NCBI GenBank assembly: GCA_017398045.1
Contig: JAFQHI010000026.1
Location: forward strand, 35,513-99,512
DNA from: Alistipes sp.
GTDB taxonomy: Bacteria > Bacteroidota > Bacteroidia > Bacteroidales > Rikenellaceae
DNA length: 64,000 nucleotides
Reading direction: 5' to 3'
Part shown: positions 53,584-61,295 of the stretch, one piece after another
Numbering within the stretch: position 1 is the stretch's first letter
Layout of the letters: every line of letters starts with the position of its first letter
The notes under the pieces: model-generated
Told to the model about the DNA's origin: nothing
Database searches by the model: none
Seen by the model: only the letters and a program-made list of their open reading frames with translations
Translations under genes and position numbers: made by a program

Positions 53584-54438
53584 CTACTCTGTCTTGACGC
53601 TGATGGAACCTATGTTGAGCATGGCCACCAACTCGGCTGCCGAGGCATTGAAGCTCATCCCGCGGAAAGGCGGCATGGCTCCTGCGCCCTTCACCGCACG
53701 AATCGCCTCCTCGAAGCAGGCCGGCATGACGCTTGACGCCTCGTAGAGGGTGCGTGCATGGTGGTTGAGCGGCAACGGCTCATCGGCCGATGGAAAGAAG
53801 AGCGTGCGCTCGTCTCCCGTGCCGATGTGGATGTTGATAAGCAGGACGTTGCCATCGGTCGTATGCAGCGCGTGAATCTGGCGGGCTACATAGGCCAACT
53901 CTTCGGCCGACCCATCCGTGGCCTCTCCATCGGTGATGTTGAAGAGGATGGGCGGAAAGCTGTTGCGATGCTCCTCGCGGGCAATCCAACGAGCCGTCAG
54001 GTCGCGTGCCGTGCGCAGTGCCTCAATCATCGGAGTCTTGCCCTCGGCCTTCGGCTTTATCCATTCGGGCGTCTGCACCTCGCGGAGGGCCGAACTCCCG
54101 TCGGGTAGTTTGAGTTCGATGCTCTGGCGAATCATCTGCACGGGACGGGTAGCCAGCTCCTCGACCGAAATCATCTCATCGCCCCCTTCCAGGAGCGACG
54201 CCACTTCATCATTGCCCGAATATCCCCATACGGCAATGTCGTAATAATCACGTATGCCCTCGGTGCGTCGTGCGCGTTCAATCAGCTCGAATAGGAGTTC
54301 GTTGGTGACCATCGAGACGGCTTTGGCCTTCGAGGTGCGGATGCCGCGAAACGAAATCTCCTCGCCCATCGAGCCTGAACCATCCACGAGCAGGATGAAG
54401 GCGGTACGTTGTTGTCGCGTTATGTTGTTCGTATACAT
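53584..54438 (-). CDS. TerY-like von Willebrand factor A protein
   Basis: 284 residues, no signal peptide. The VWA domain runs about 10-240: MIDAS motif DGSGS (19-23, in FILLVDGSGSMG), the TPMIEAL threonine and NITDGEATDG aspartate. Cytoplasmic VWA proteins of this size, with D-G-S-G-S-M near the start, occur beside kinases and phosphatases in TerY-type modules. The start is ATG at 54438 (MYTNNITRQQ), not TTG at 54441. It sits between DUF4954 (18 bp) and the pseudokinase gene (1 bp). Confidence 0.85.
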   Translation of the reverse strand: MYTNNITRQQRTAFILLVDGSGSMGEEISFRGIRTSKAKAVSMVTNELLFELIERARRTEGIRDYYDIAVWGYSGNDEVASLLEGGDEMISVEELATRPVQMIRQSIELKLPDGSSALREVQTPEWIKPKAEGKTPMIEALRTARDLTARWIAREEHRNSFPPILFNITDGEATDGSAEELAYVARQIHALHTTDGNVLLINIHIGTGDERTLFFPSADEPLPLNHHARTLYEASSVMPACFEEAIRAVKGAGAMPPFRGMSFNASAAELVAMLNIGSISVKTE

Positions 54439-54456
54439 CAAAGAAGCAAATATGGT

Positions 54457-56178
54457 CTAATTCAACCCGCGCACAGTGCGGAAATCGGCCATTCGCTCCT
54501 CCATGCTTTCACAATCCAATCCATAGCTAACGGCCATATCTGCTCCGCAATCGCGCATACGGTCTGCATCGGTCATGCGACGGAACGAGTCGCGGGCATT
54601 CGCTCCCGCCTCTATCGCCTCCCGAATCTCCTCCACCGATGGGGTATGACCCAGCAAGGAGGCGTACACCTGCTCGGCCCAACTGTGGGCATAGTCGTCG
54701 TAGTGTACGGCAAAGAGGCGGAATGCGTTGTCAATCGCTTTCAGCGAAGGCAATTGCTGCTCCTCGATACGGGTGACGATGAGGTCGGCCTCCCGCTTCG
54801 CGATAAATTGACCCGCAATATCCAGCCAACGACCCGCACCGTTGTAGCGGTCGGTCGAGGCACCTCGTTCGAGCATTGCTCCGAGCGAGGCTACGATGGC
54901 TCGGTTGTAGAGCTTCAGACCTCGTTGCAGCGCGGCAGCGCGGATTTGTACGCGGTTATAGGTATAAACAGGGCTGTCGGGGTTCATCTCTTCAATCGAG
55001 TGGAGCATATCCACGGCGTGAAGCATCGCCCCAGTGGTATAGGGATTGTGTGATTCGAAATTGATGACATCGCGCATCACTTTGCGCTTGTCGCGTTTGG
55101 GCCACTTCTCCTCATCGCGTACCGTGCCGTAGCTGGTCAGGTTGACAGCCGGTAGCAGGAACGAACGCTCCTCTTTTTCGAGAAGGTAGGAGTAGGGAAA
55201 GGCCGAGGTGTCGTGGTGGCGCGAGTGGTGACCCATGACCATCGTAAAGGCCCCCTCGAGTGCCGGAGCCATGATGTAGGCACCGCTGGCAAATTTGCAA
55301 CCGCGCGGATGGACGGCCTGATGCACCGCACCACTCTTGAAGAGGTGGTTGCTCTGGTTCGAGCCGCTGCCGGCATTGAAGAAGGAGAACATTCCGGCAA
55401 TCAACAGCGAGGATTTGTGGTGCGACACGGTGTAGGGACCTGCAAAGATGGCCGCAGCCTCCCCGTTTTCGCAATGCGAGTTGGCGAAGAAGAGCGAGTC
55501 GGCTGCCGTGAATCCCTTGTCCAGGATGCAACTTTCGCCGATGAAGCAACGCTCTACGGTTACACCGTTGGCCATGTGCGACCCCTCGCAGGCGATGAAG
55601 TCGTAGGCCTTGACATCGACTCCGATTTTCGTGTCGTCGAGCAGTGTGCCATTGACAAGTGCCGAGGCTCCGTCAATCGTGACGCGGTTACCGATGCGCA
55701 CCTCGCGCAGGAAACGCGCCCCCGAAATGAAGCAATCTTCGCCCACCGTTCCCAGGATGTCGCGACGTGCATCGACGACCTGCTCCACGGCCTCTTCGAG
55801 CCGCTCGATAAGCAACGGACGATGGCGATAGAGGGCCATCAGGTAGGCCACCTGCGCGCTCATCGCGTCGCAGATTTTGACCGCACGACCCTCACACTCG
55901 TTCATGGTGGCCACCCGCACGCCATTGCCGAAGGTCGATGCTTCGCGGCATTGCAGGGCGGTAATCTGCTCGATGGTGGTTCTGGCACCGATGCGATAGT
56001 TCGATACGTAGGAGCGAATAATACGCGCCCCGCTGTGCAATTCAATCTCGCCACCCAGGCGACTCTGTTGCAACTGCTCGGGACGGAAATCCTCCGCTAC
56101 GCGAATTTTGGACCAATCTTCGGCCGTGGTTCCCAGCCGTTCAATGGCCTCAATCTCTGTGTGTGTCAGCTTCCTCAT
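54457..56178 (-). CDS. DUF4954-family protein with beta-helix repeats
   Basis: 573 residues, cytoplasmic. The middle (about 40-310) has hexapeptide-like turns of a left-handed beta-helix, as in sugar acyl- and nucleotidyltransferases: FISGARFLREVRIGNRVTID, then GVTVERCFIGESCILDKG. The remainder is helical (about 400-573). Motifs GHHSRHHDTSAFPYSYL and NPYTTGAMLHAVDML are striking and His-rich. I recognise the family DUF4954, common in Bacteroidota without known function; it may bind a nucleotide sugar. Here it lies inside a kinase/VWA operon, with its own promoter (56205-56235). Confidence 0.78.
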   Translation of the reverse strand: MRKLTHTEIEAIERLGTTAEDWSKIRVAEDFRPEQLQQSRLGGEIELHSGARIIRSYVSNYRIGARTTIEQITALQCREASTFGNGVRVATMNECEGRAVKICDAMSAQVAYLMALYRHRPLLIERLEEAVEQVVDARRDILGTVGEDCFISGARFLREVRIGNRVTIDGASALVNGTLLDDTKIGVDVKAYDFIACEGSHMANGVTVERCFIGESCILDKGFTAADSLFFANSHCENGEAAAIFAGPYTVSHHKSSLLIAGMFSFFNAGSGSNQSNHLFKSGAVHQAVHPRGCKFASGAYIMAPALEGAFTMVMGHHSRHHDTSAFPYSYLLEKEERSFLLPAVNLTSYGTVRDEEKWPKRDKRKVMRDVINFESHNPYTTGAMLHAVDMLHSIEEMNPDSPVYTYNRVQIRAAALQRGLKLYNRAIVASLGAMLERGASTDRYNGAGRWLDIAGQFIAKREADLIVTRIEEQQLPSLKAIDNAFRLFAVHYDDYAHSWAEQVYASLLGHTPSVEEIREAIEAGANARDSFRRMTDADRMRDCGADMAVSYGLDCESMEERMADFRTVRGLN

Positions 56179-56204
56179 ACCGTCGCTAATCTGCCTATCA
56201 ACCG

Positions 56205-56235
56205 CAAATATATGGATTTAGAGTTAAAATTCAAA
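56205..56235 (-). promoter_or_regulatory. Internal promoter TTTG-N19-TATATTTG
   Basis: Minus-strand TTTG (56232-56235) and TATATTTG (56205-56212) with exactly 19 nt between. It lies at the 3' end of the kinase gene and would start transcription about 20 nt before the DUF4954 ATG, serving DUF4954, VWA and pseudokinase. Confidence 0.7.
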
Positions 56236-57372
56236 ACGATTTCCCGCCAAGTCGATGCGAAAATCGCCCTCGTCGGTGTAGAGTATGGCGTGTCCGTTGC
56301 GAAAAGGTTTGACGCCTCGACACGGCGGACAATGTAGCGCGACCCGCCCCGTGGGGTCGATAAAGTGCCAATAATCGCCCAATCTGACCGCAGCCACGCC
56401 CTCCGAAAAGTCGTATCCTTCGTCATAAAGGGGCGGAATGACCACCTCCTCTTCCCGACGAAAACCCCACAAACCCTCCTCCGAGAAGAAGAGTTCGGGC
56501 CACGGCTCCTCAATCGATGCAAAAGGCTTGCCGAGCAGTTCGAAAAGCGGGCGACAGAGCAACGTGTTGGGACGGCGACGCAGCAGCGTTCGGGCAATGC
56601 GATAGCGCACAGCCAAGCCGTTGCGGGCAAAAAGGTGCAATATCTCGTTTAGGGCCTCGTCTTCGGCCGGATGGCGGCTGTCGATGATAAGCCCTTCGCG
56701 ATGGCCGTAGCGGGTGTGGAGGGTCGGGTCGAGGCTTAAGGCATGGAGGGCGGTCGAAAGGAGTGCTACCGAGTAGTCATCGAGCGTGGCATCGAACAGT
56801 TCGGCCGTGCGAAGCGGATGTTGGTAGGCGGCCGTTCCCAGCTCGGGTGATTGCTCACCCGCCATTTCGGGCAGAAACATCCCGTCGCGGTCAATCAGCT
56901 GCAATGCGCCTCCGGTATCGACAATGATATTCTCCGGTTTGAGGTCACCATGCGCCCACGGAGCCTGCAACAGCGCGGTGGCCAGGCTGTCGAATTGTGC
57001 CGAGAGTGTCGCCAACAAACACTTATTCTGCTCTTCGAGGGCGCGTAGCAGCACCATGGTTAGCTCCTCGCCCTCCACCCAGGGAATCAACACCACATCG
57101 ACCCAGCGTCCGCGAGGTGGCGCGTCGTAGATGAACAGCTCGCGCTCATAGTATCCCGCTTGGTAGATGCGACGCAGGTTGCGACGCGGGTTGAAATAAC
57201 AGCGCAAGGCATACCTTTCCCCGTTGTATCGCACGGGGAAACTTACGGCCGAGTTGCCTATCCGATAGCGAATCCGCCCTGTCGCATCGCGTTCGAACTC
57301 TATATCTTCGAGCGTGCGAAACAACCCGTAAGGGTCCTCGACCGAAAAGAGGTATTGGCGTAGGGTAAACAT
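56224..57372 (-). CDS. Ser/Thr protein kinase-like domain fused to WG repeats
   Basis: 382 residues, cytoplasmic. Kinase fold about 30-280: the strand with ERYALRCYF has Arg57 where the ATP-binding Lys is usual; catalytic loop HGDLKPEN (141-148), metal motif DRDG (161-164) in the DFG position, ELGTAAYQHP (177-186) and DDYSVALLSTAL (198-209). WG repeats about 290-382 (GLWGFRREEEVVIPPLYDEG; DYWHFIDPTGRVAL). Probably active, phosphorylating a partner such as the VWA protein. First gene of the operon, 49 bp after slyD and separated by a terminator; no promoter of its own is obvious. Confidence 0.82.
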   Translation of the reverse strand: MFTLRQYLFSVEDPYGLFRTLEDIEFERDATGRIRYRIGNSAVSFPVRYNGERYALRCYFNPRRNLRRIYQAGYYERELFIYDAPPRGRWVDVVLIPWVEGEELTMVLLRALEEQNKCLLATLSAQFDSLATALLQAPWAHGDLKPENIIVDTGGALQLIDRDGMFLPEMAGEQSPELGTAAYQHPLRTAELFDATLDDYSVALLSTALHALSLDPTLHTRYGHREGLIIDSRHPAEDEALNEILHLFARNGLAVRYRIARTLLRRRPNTLLCRPLFELLGKPFASIEEPWPELFFSEEGLWGFRREEEVVIPPLYDEGYDFSEGVAAVRLGDYWHFIDPTGRVALHCPPCRGVKPFRNGHAILYTDEGDFRIDLAGNRFEF

Positions 57373-57385
57373 GACTCGCTGTAAT

Positions 57386-57412
57386 CAAAAAAGGGAGCCG
57401 TGCGGCTCCCTC
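57386..57412 (-). terminator. Terminator of slyD
   Basis: GGGAGCCG-TGC-GGCTCCC with T6 on the minus strand, between slyD and the kinase gene. Read-through may supply the kinase gene. Confidence 0.75.
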
Positions 57413-57421
57413 AATCGGTTT

Positions 57422-57970
57422 TTAGTGGCAGTGGCCGCAATCGCAACCCTCGCCGTGGTCGCCGCAACCCTCCTCGCAGTCACCACCGCAGTGGCCACAC
57501 GAGCAGCCGCCCTGCAAATCCTCGGGCGTTACGTCGCGCACCGAGATAACCTCAACCTCGAAGTTGAGGGTCTTGCCGGCCATCGGGTGGTTGAAGTCCA
57601 TCTTCACGGTCGTCTCGCCAACCTCCTTCACCAGGCCCAGCATACGATTGCCCTGGGCGTCGGCCATCGGAATCTGCGAACCCACGAAGAGAATATCCTC
57701 GGCCAGCTTACCATCGACCATGAAGATATCCTTCGGCAGGTCAACGATGGCCTGCTCGATAATCTCGCCATAGCCATCCTTCGGCTCGAGCGTGAAGGCT
57801 ACCTTCTCGCCCGGCTCCTTGCCCTCGATGGCTGCCTCGAACTTCGGGAGCAGCATACCCGTACCAAAGATAAACTCCAGGGGTTGGCCCGGACGCGACT
57901 GATCGGCCACCTGGCCATCAACGGTGAGCTTGTAATCTACAGCCACCATCTTATTTGCAGCAACTTGCAT
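57422..57970 (-). CDS. slyD: SlyD-type FKBP peptidyl-prolyl isomerase
   Basis: 182 residues. FKBP domain with an inserted chaperone flap: start KMVAVDYKLTVDGQVADQS, PLEFIFGTGMLLPKFEAAIEG, flap about 70-130, return LNFEVEVISVRDVT. The last 28 residues are rich in Cys and His (CSCGHCGGDCEEGCGDHG and further), the nickel/zinc-binding tail of SlyD. Such proteins help metal insertion, e.g. into hydrogenases, and act as folding helpers. Own promoter. Confidence 0.93.
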   Translation of the reverse strand: MQVAANKMVAVDYKLTVDGQVADQSRPGQPLEFIFGTGMLLPKFEAAIEGKEPGEKVAFTLEPKDGYGEIIEQAIVDLPKDIFMVDGKLAEDILFVGSQIPMADAQGNRMLGLVKEVGETTVKMDFNHPMAGKTLNFEVEVISVRDVTPEDLQGGCSCGHCGGDCEEGCGDHGEGCDCGHCH

Positions 57971-58014
57971 AGTATTCCTTATTTTAATGTATTGTTATTC
58001 GTTGTTTTGCGTGA

Positions 58015-58046
58015 CAAAATTAGCCTATTTGCACCGAGTTGCCAAA
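58015..58046 (-). promoter_or_regulatory. slyD promoter, TTTG-N20-TAATTTTG
   Basis: Minus-strand TTTG (58043-58046) and TAATTTTG (58015-58022) separated by 20 nt, a strong fit. About 45 bp before the ATG. Confidence 0.7.
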
Positions 58047-58141
58047 TTTTGAGGCGAAATTTTTCCGAGGCCGGGCGATGATGCGACGCTTTGTAGCCTT
58101 TTTTGAACCGAAACTGTTCGCCCGACACCTTAATATAAAAG

Positions 58142-58186
58142 AAGAGGCTGTCCAACACAGCGTGTTGCAACAGCCTCTCTTATCGG
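58142..58186 (-). terminator. Terminator of rpsA
   Basis: AGAGGCTGT and ACAGCCTCT with inner CAACAC / GTGTTG, then TCTTCTTTTA on the minus strand. Confidence 0.75.
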
Positions 58187-58201
58187 AGCGTCAGAGTCGA
58201 A

Positions 58202-60022
58202 TTACTCCTCCTCCTTCTGAGCCTTCTTGGCCTTCTTGGCCTCGGCCTCCATCGCGCTCTTCAGAGCAGCCAGACCGGCGATATCGCCCAGCGTGGTCTT
58301 CTCAACCGAAGCGTTGATCTTCTTCACGGTCGACTTCGTAGCGTCGGCAGCGGCACGCTTCTCGGCCTTCTCGGCAGCAATCTCGGCACGCTTTGCATCC
58401 TCATAGGTGCGAACGTGCGAGAGGGTGATGCGCTTCGTAGCCTTCGAGAACTCGATCACCTTGAACGAGAGCTTCTCACCGGCCTTCGGGGTCGTACCGT
58501 CCTCCTTCGTCAGCTGACGCGAGGGGCAGAAGCCCTCTACGTTCTCGGCCAACGTAACAACGGCACCCTTCTCGGTCATCTCCGAAATCGTACCCTCAAC
58601 TACGCTGTCAACGGGGAACTGAGCCTCGATAGCTGCCCAGGGGTTCTCCTCGAGCTGCTTGTGACCCAGCGACAGACGGCGGTTCTCCTTGTCAATCTCG
58701 AGAACAACTACCTCGATATCGGCACCTACCTGCGTAAACTCGCCCGGGTGCTTAATCTTCTTCGTCCACGAGAGGTCCGAAATGTGAATCAGGCCGTCGA
58801 TGCCCTCCTCAATCTCAACGAATACACCGAAGTTGGTGAAGTTGCGTACCTTGGCCGTGCATTTTGCACCTACGGGGTAGCGCGTCTCAATCGACTCCCA
58901 GGGGTCAGCCGAAAGCTGCTTGATACCAAGCGACATCTTGCGCTCGGCACGGTCGAGGGTCAGCACAACAGCCTCAACCTCGTCACCAACCTTCATGAAC
59001 TCCTGAGCCGAACGCAGGTGCTGGCTCCACGACATCTCCGATACGTGAATCAGACCCTCAACACCGGCAGCAATCTCAACGAATGCACCGTAGTCGGCCA
59101 TAACGACAACCTTACCCTTCACCTTGTCACCAACGGCGAGGTTCTGGTCCAGAGCCTCCCAGGGGTGAGCCGTCAGCTGCTTCAGACCCAGAGCGATACG
59201 CTTCTTCTGATCGTCGAAGTCGAGGATAACCACCTGAATCTTCTGGTCCAGAGCAACAACCTCCTCGGGGTGGCTTACGCGGCCCCACGACAGGTCGGTG
59301 ATGTGAATCAGACCGTCCACACCGCCCAGGTCAACGAATACACCATACGAGGTGATGTTCTTCACCGTACCCTCGAGGATTTGACCCTTCTCGAGCTTCG
59401 ACATGATTACCTGCTTCTGGGCCTCAAGCTCGGCCTCGATCAGTGCCTTGTGCGAAACTACTACGTTGCGGAACTCCTGGTTGATTTTTACGACCTTGAA
59501 CTCCATCGTCTTGTCCACGTAGATATCGTAGTCGCGGATGGGCTTCACGTCGATTTGCGAGCCGGGGAGGAAGGCCTCGATGCCGAATACATCGACAATC
59601 ATACCACCCTTCGTGCGGCACTTGATGTAACCCTTGATAATCTCGTCCTTCTCGAGGGCCTCGTTTACGCGATCCCACGACTTGAGCTGACGAGCCTTCT
59701 TGTGCGAGAGCGACAGCTGACCGTTCTTATCCTCGGCCGAATCAACATACACCTCAACGGCGTCACCGATTTGCAACTCGGGGTTGTAGCGGAACTCGGC
59801 AACCGAGATAACGCCCTCCGACTTGTAACCGATGTTTACCAGCACCTCACGCTTCGTGATGCCGGTTACCGTACCCTCGACAACCTCGCCGACATTGATG
59901 TTCGACAGCGTCTTGTCGTAAGCCTCGGTGATTTGCTCCTTCGACTGGTCATACAGACCCAGCTCCTGCTCAAATGCGTTCCAATCGAAATTCTCGTTGG
60001 AAACCTTCTTCAATTCTTCCAT
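58202..60022 (-). CDS. rpsA: 30S ribosomal protein S1
   Basis: 606 residues. Six S1 RNA-binding repeats: about 48-115, 130-200, 215-285, 300-372, 388-458 and 475-545, for example GQILEGTVKNITSYGVFVDL and GLIHITDLSWGR. The first two are divergent, as in E. coli S1, where they contact S2. A Lys/Ala/Glu-rich tail (about 555-606) follows. In Bacteroidota, where Shine-Dalgarno sequences are mostly not used, S1 is thought to matter for mRNA binding. Long leader with a TAACTTTG promoter. Confidence 0.96.
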   Translation of the reverse strand: MEELKKVSNENFDWNAFEQELGLYDQSKEQITEAYDKTLSNINVGEVVEGTVTGITKREVLVNIGYKSEGVISVAEFRYNPELQIGDAVEVYVDSAEDKNGQLSLSHKKARQLKSWDRVNEALEKDEIIKGYIKCRTKGGMIVDVFGIEAFLPGSQIDVKPIRDYDIYVDKTMEFKVVKINQEFRNVVVSHKALIEAELEAQKQVIMSKLEKGQILEGTVKNITSYGVFVDLGGVDGLIHITDLSWGRVSHPEEVVALDQKIQVVILDFDDQKKRIALGLKQLTAHPWEALDQNLAVGDKVKGKVVVMADYGAFVEIAAGVEGLIHVSEMSWSQHLRSAQEFMKVGDEVEAVVLTLDRAERKMSLGIKQLSADPWESIETRYPVGAKCTAKVRNFTNFGVFVEIEEGIDGLIHISDLSWTKKIKHPGEFTQVGADIEVVVLEIDKENRRLSLGHKQLEENPWAAIEAQFPVDSVVEGTISEMTEKGAVVTLAENVEGFCPSRQLTKEDGTTPKAGEKLSFKVIEFSKATKRITLSHVRTYEDAKRAEIAAEKAEKRAAADATKSTVKKINASVEKTTLGDIAGLAALKSAMEAEAKKAKKAQKEEE

Positions 60023-60117
60023 TGCGGAAATTCTTTTTGCGATACAATCGCTCGTTAAATGGTTAATAATAAATGTGTTATCCCTTGCGTGCGTACGTTA
60101 CGTGCGCATTGGGACGG

Positions 60118-60125
60118 CAAAGTTA
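60118..60125 (-). promoter_or_regulatory. Probable rpsA promoter (TAACTTTG)
   Basis: Minus-strand TAACTTTG, about 95 bp before the rpsA ATG, with TTTT 19 nt upstream. The leader contains GCGTGCGTACGTTACGTGCGC, which can fold. Confidence 0.55.
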
Positions 60126-60203
60126 CAATTAAAATCGGGAAATTAAAAATTTAGCGTGCGTTTTTTCACCGAAAATGAGCGATTTAGCAAAGGTGGGCGT
60201 AAA

Positions 60204-60253
60204 AAGGTTACTTAAGGTTTCTTATGGGGGCTTAAAGTTTCTTAAGGGATACG
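60204..60253. repeat. 10-bp-phased array, single arm
   Basis: AAGGTTACTT, AAGGTTTCTT, ATGGGGGCTT, AAAGTTTCTT, AAGGGATACG at 10-bp spacing in the 317-bp gap between rpsA and the WG lipoprotein. The rest of this gap holds the two divergent promoters. Confidence 0.7.
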
Positions 60254-60292
60254 CTCATTACGCCTTCCATTGAGTAAATTGTATCGTGTGGT

Positions 60293-60323
60293 TTTGCTCG
60301 TTTGGGCGCAGCGACTATTTTTG
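60293..60323 (+). promoter_or_regulatory. Promoter TTTG-N19-TATTTTTG
   Basis: TTTG at 60293-60296 and TATTTTTG at 60316-60323, 19 nt between. It lies 17 bp before the ATG at 60340, giving a very short leader. Confidence 0.75.
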
Positions 60324-60339
60324 GAAAAATTTTGTGAAG

Positions 60340-60942
60340 ATGAAACGTCGTATTGTTATGCTCCTTGTGGCGACCACCCTATGCGCCTCCTGTACCCAAC
60401 TGCTCTATTCGAACCAAAGTCCCCTCGTCGGGCAGGTGGAGGGCCTTTCGCGCGGTTTAACCCCCACCGAAGACCCTGCTACGGGGCTTTACGGTTACTT
60501 GGGTGACCTTGGGTTGTGGGTCATCAAACCCCAATTCAAATCGGCATCGAGCTTCTCGAATGGCATGGCGCGGGTCGGCACGGGAGGTCGCTATGGTGCC
60601 ATCAACCCCATGGGGCAGTGGGTCATTCAACCCGTGTTCCGCTCCACGGTCGATTGTGACGAGGCGATGGGGGCGATCCGCAAGGGGCGCATGTTGGGCA
60701 TCGAACTCTGGTCCGCCGAGGACCCCGCAACGGAGCTGTACGGCTTCCTGAACCACCTCGGGGCGTGGCACATCCCGCCCCAATACGAGAATGCACACCA
60801 ATTCGACAGCGACGGATTTGCAGTTGTGAAGGCTGTCGGAGCGGGCTGGGGAGTGATTAACCGCCAAAATCAATGGGTCATCCAACCCAACTTTACGTAC
60901 AGCCACGAGGCTCAAAGTGCCTTGCGGCGGCTAAAGCGATAA
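60340..60942 (+). CDS. WG-repeat lipoprotein
   Basis: 200 residues. MKRRIVMLLVATTLCASC ends in a lipobox-like CASC, so it is probably a lipoprotein. Three or more WG repeats: LGLWVIKPQFKSASSFSNGM, GRYGAINPMGQWVIQPVF and GWGVINRQNQWVIQPNF, each with the W-x-I-x-P-x-F/Y pattern. No other domain. The start was chosen for the signal peptide and because the promoter lies just upstream; the 18 upstream codons overlap the promoter. It shares the repeat type, but not the compartment, with the kinase operon at 52.6-57.4 kb. Confidence 0.82.
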   Translation: MKRRIVMLLVATTLCASCTQLLYSNQSPLVGQVEGLSRGLTPTEDPATGLYGYLGDLGLWVIKPQFKSASSFSNGMARVGTGGRYGAINPMGQWVIQPVFRSTVDCDEAMGAIRKGRMLGIELWSAEDPATELYGFLNHLGAWHIPPQYENAHQFDSDGFAVVKAVGAGWGVINRQNQWVIQPNFTYSHEAQSALRRLKR

Positions 60943-60945
60943 ACA

Positions 60946-60990
60946 CAAAAAAAATGAGGGTGTTCGAACCGAATCGGACACCCTCTTTCA
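60946..60990. terminator. Bidirectional terminator
   Basis: GAGGGTGTTCG-AACCGA-ATCGGACACCCTC between A8 and CTTTCATTT, separating two convergent genes. Confidence 0.8.
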
Positions 60991-61005
60991 TTTGAACCGC
61001 GAAGC

Positions 61006-61275
61006 CTACTGCTTTTCGGTGGGCTTCACCTCGGGCTTTACCTCGGGCTTTGCAGCAGTCGTTGCGGCAGTCGTTGCGGCAGCCTCCTCCTTCTTTGCCT
61101 TATTGCGATTGACAAAGAACTTGATAATCCACCAAAGGATGGCGATGCCGACAACAAATACCAGCGAGAGGATAAAGACTACAATACCGACTGCTTTGGC
61201 AGCGTCAACGCCCATGCCGAAGCCCGAAGCGCAAATGCGGAACCACGATCCGACAAGACCCAGTTTATTACTCAT
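61006..61275 (-). CDS. Small single-pass membrane protein, unknown
   Basis: 89 residues. One long hydrophobic helix (about 28-52, VGIVVFILSLVFVVGIAILWWII), a basic stretch (NRNKAKKEE), then an A/T-rich tail with PEVKPEVKP repeats. It starts 20 bp after the larger membrane gene and may be in its operon. Not recognised. Confidence 0.65.
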   Translation of the reverse strand: MSNKLGLVGSWFRICASGFGMGVDAAKAVGIVVFILSLVFVVGIAILWWIIKFFVNRNKAKKEEAAATTAATTAAKPEVKPEVKPTEKQ

Positions 61276-61295
61276 AGCGATTTAGTTTTTTATTG

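Noticed and set aside
58415-60058. 547-codon open frame opposite rpsA
   Set aside because: Shadow of rpsA; composition is an artefact of the S1 repeats read backwards.
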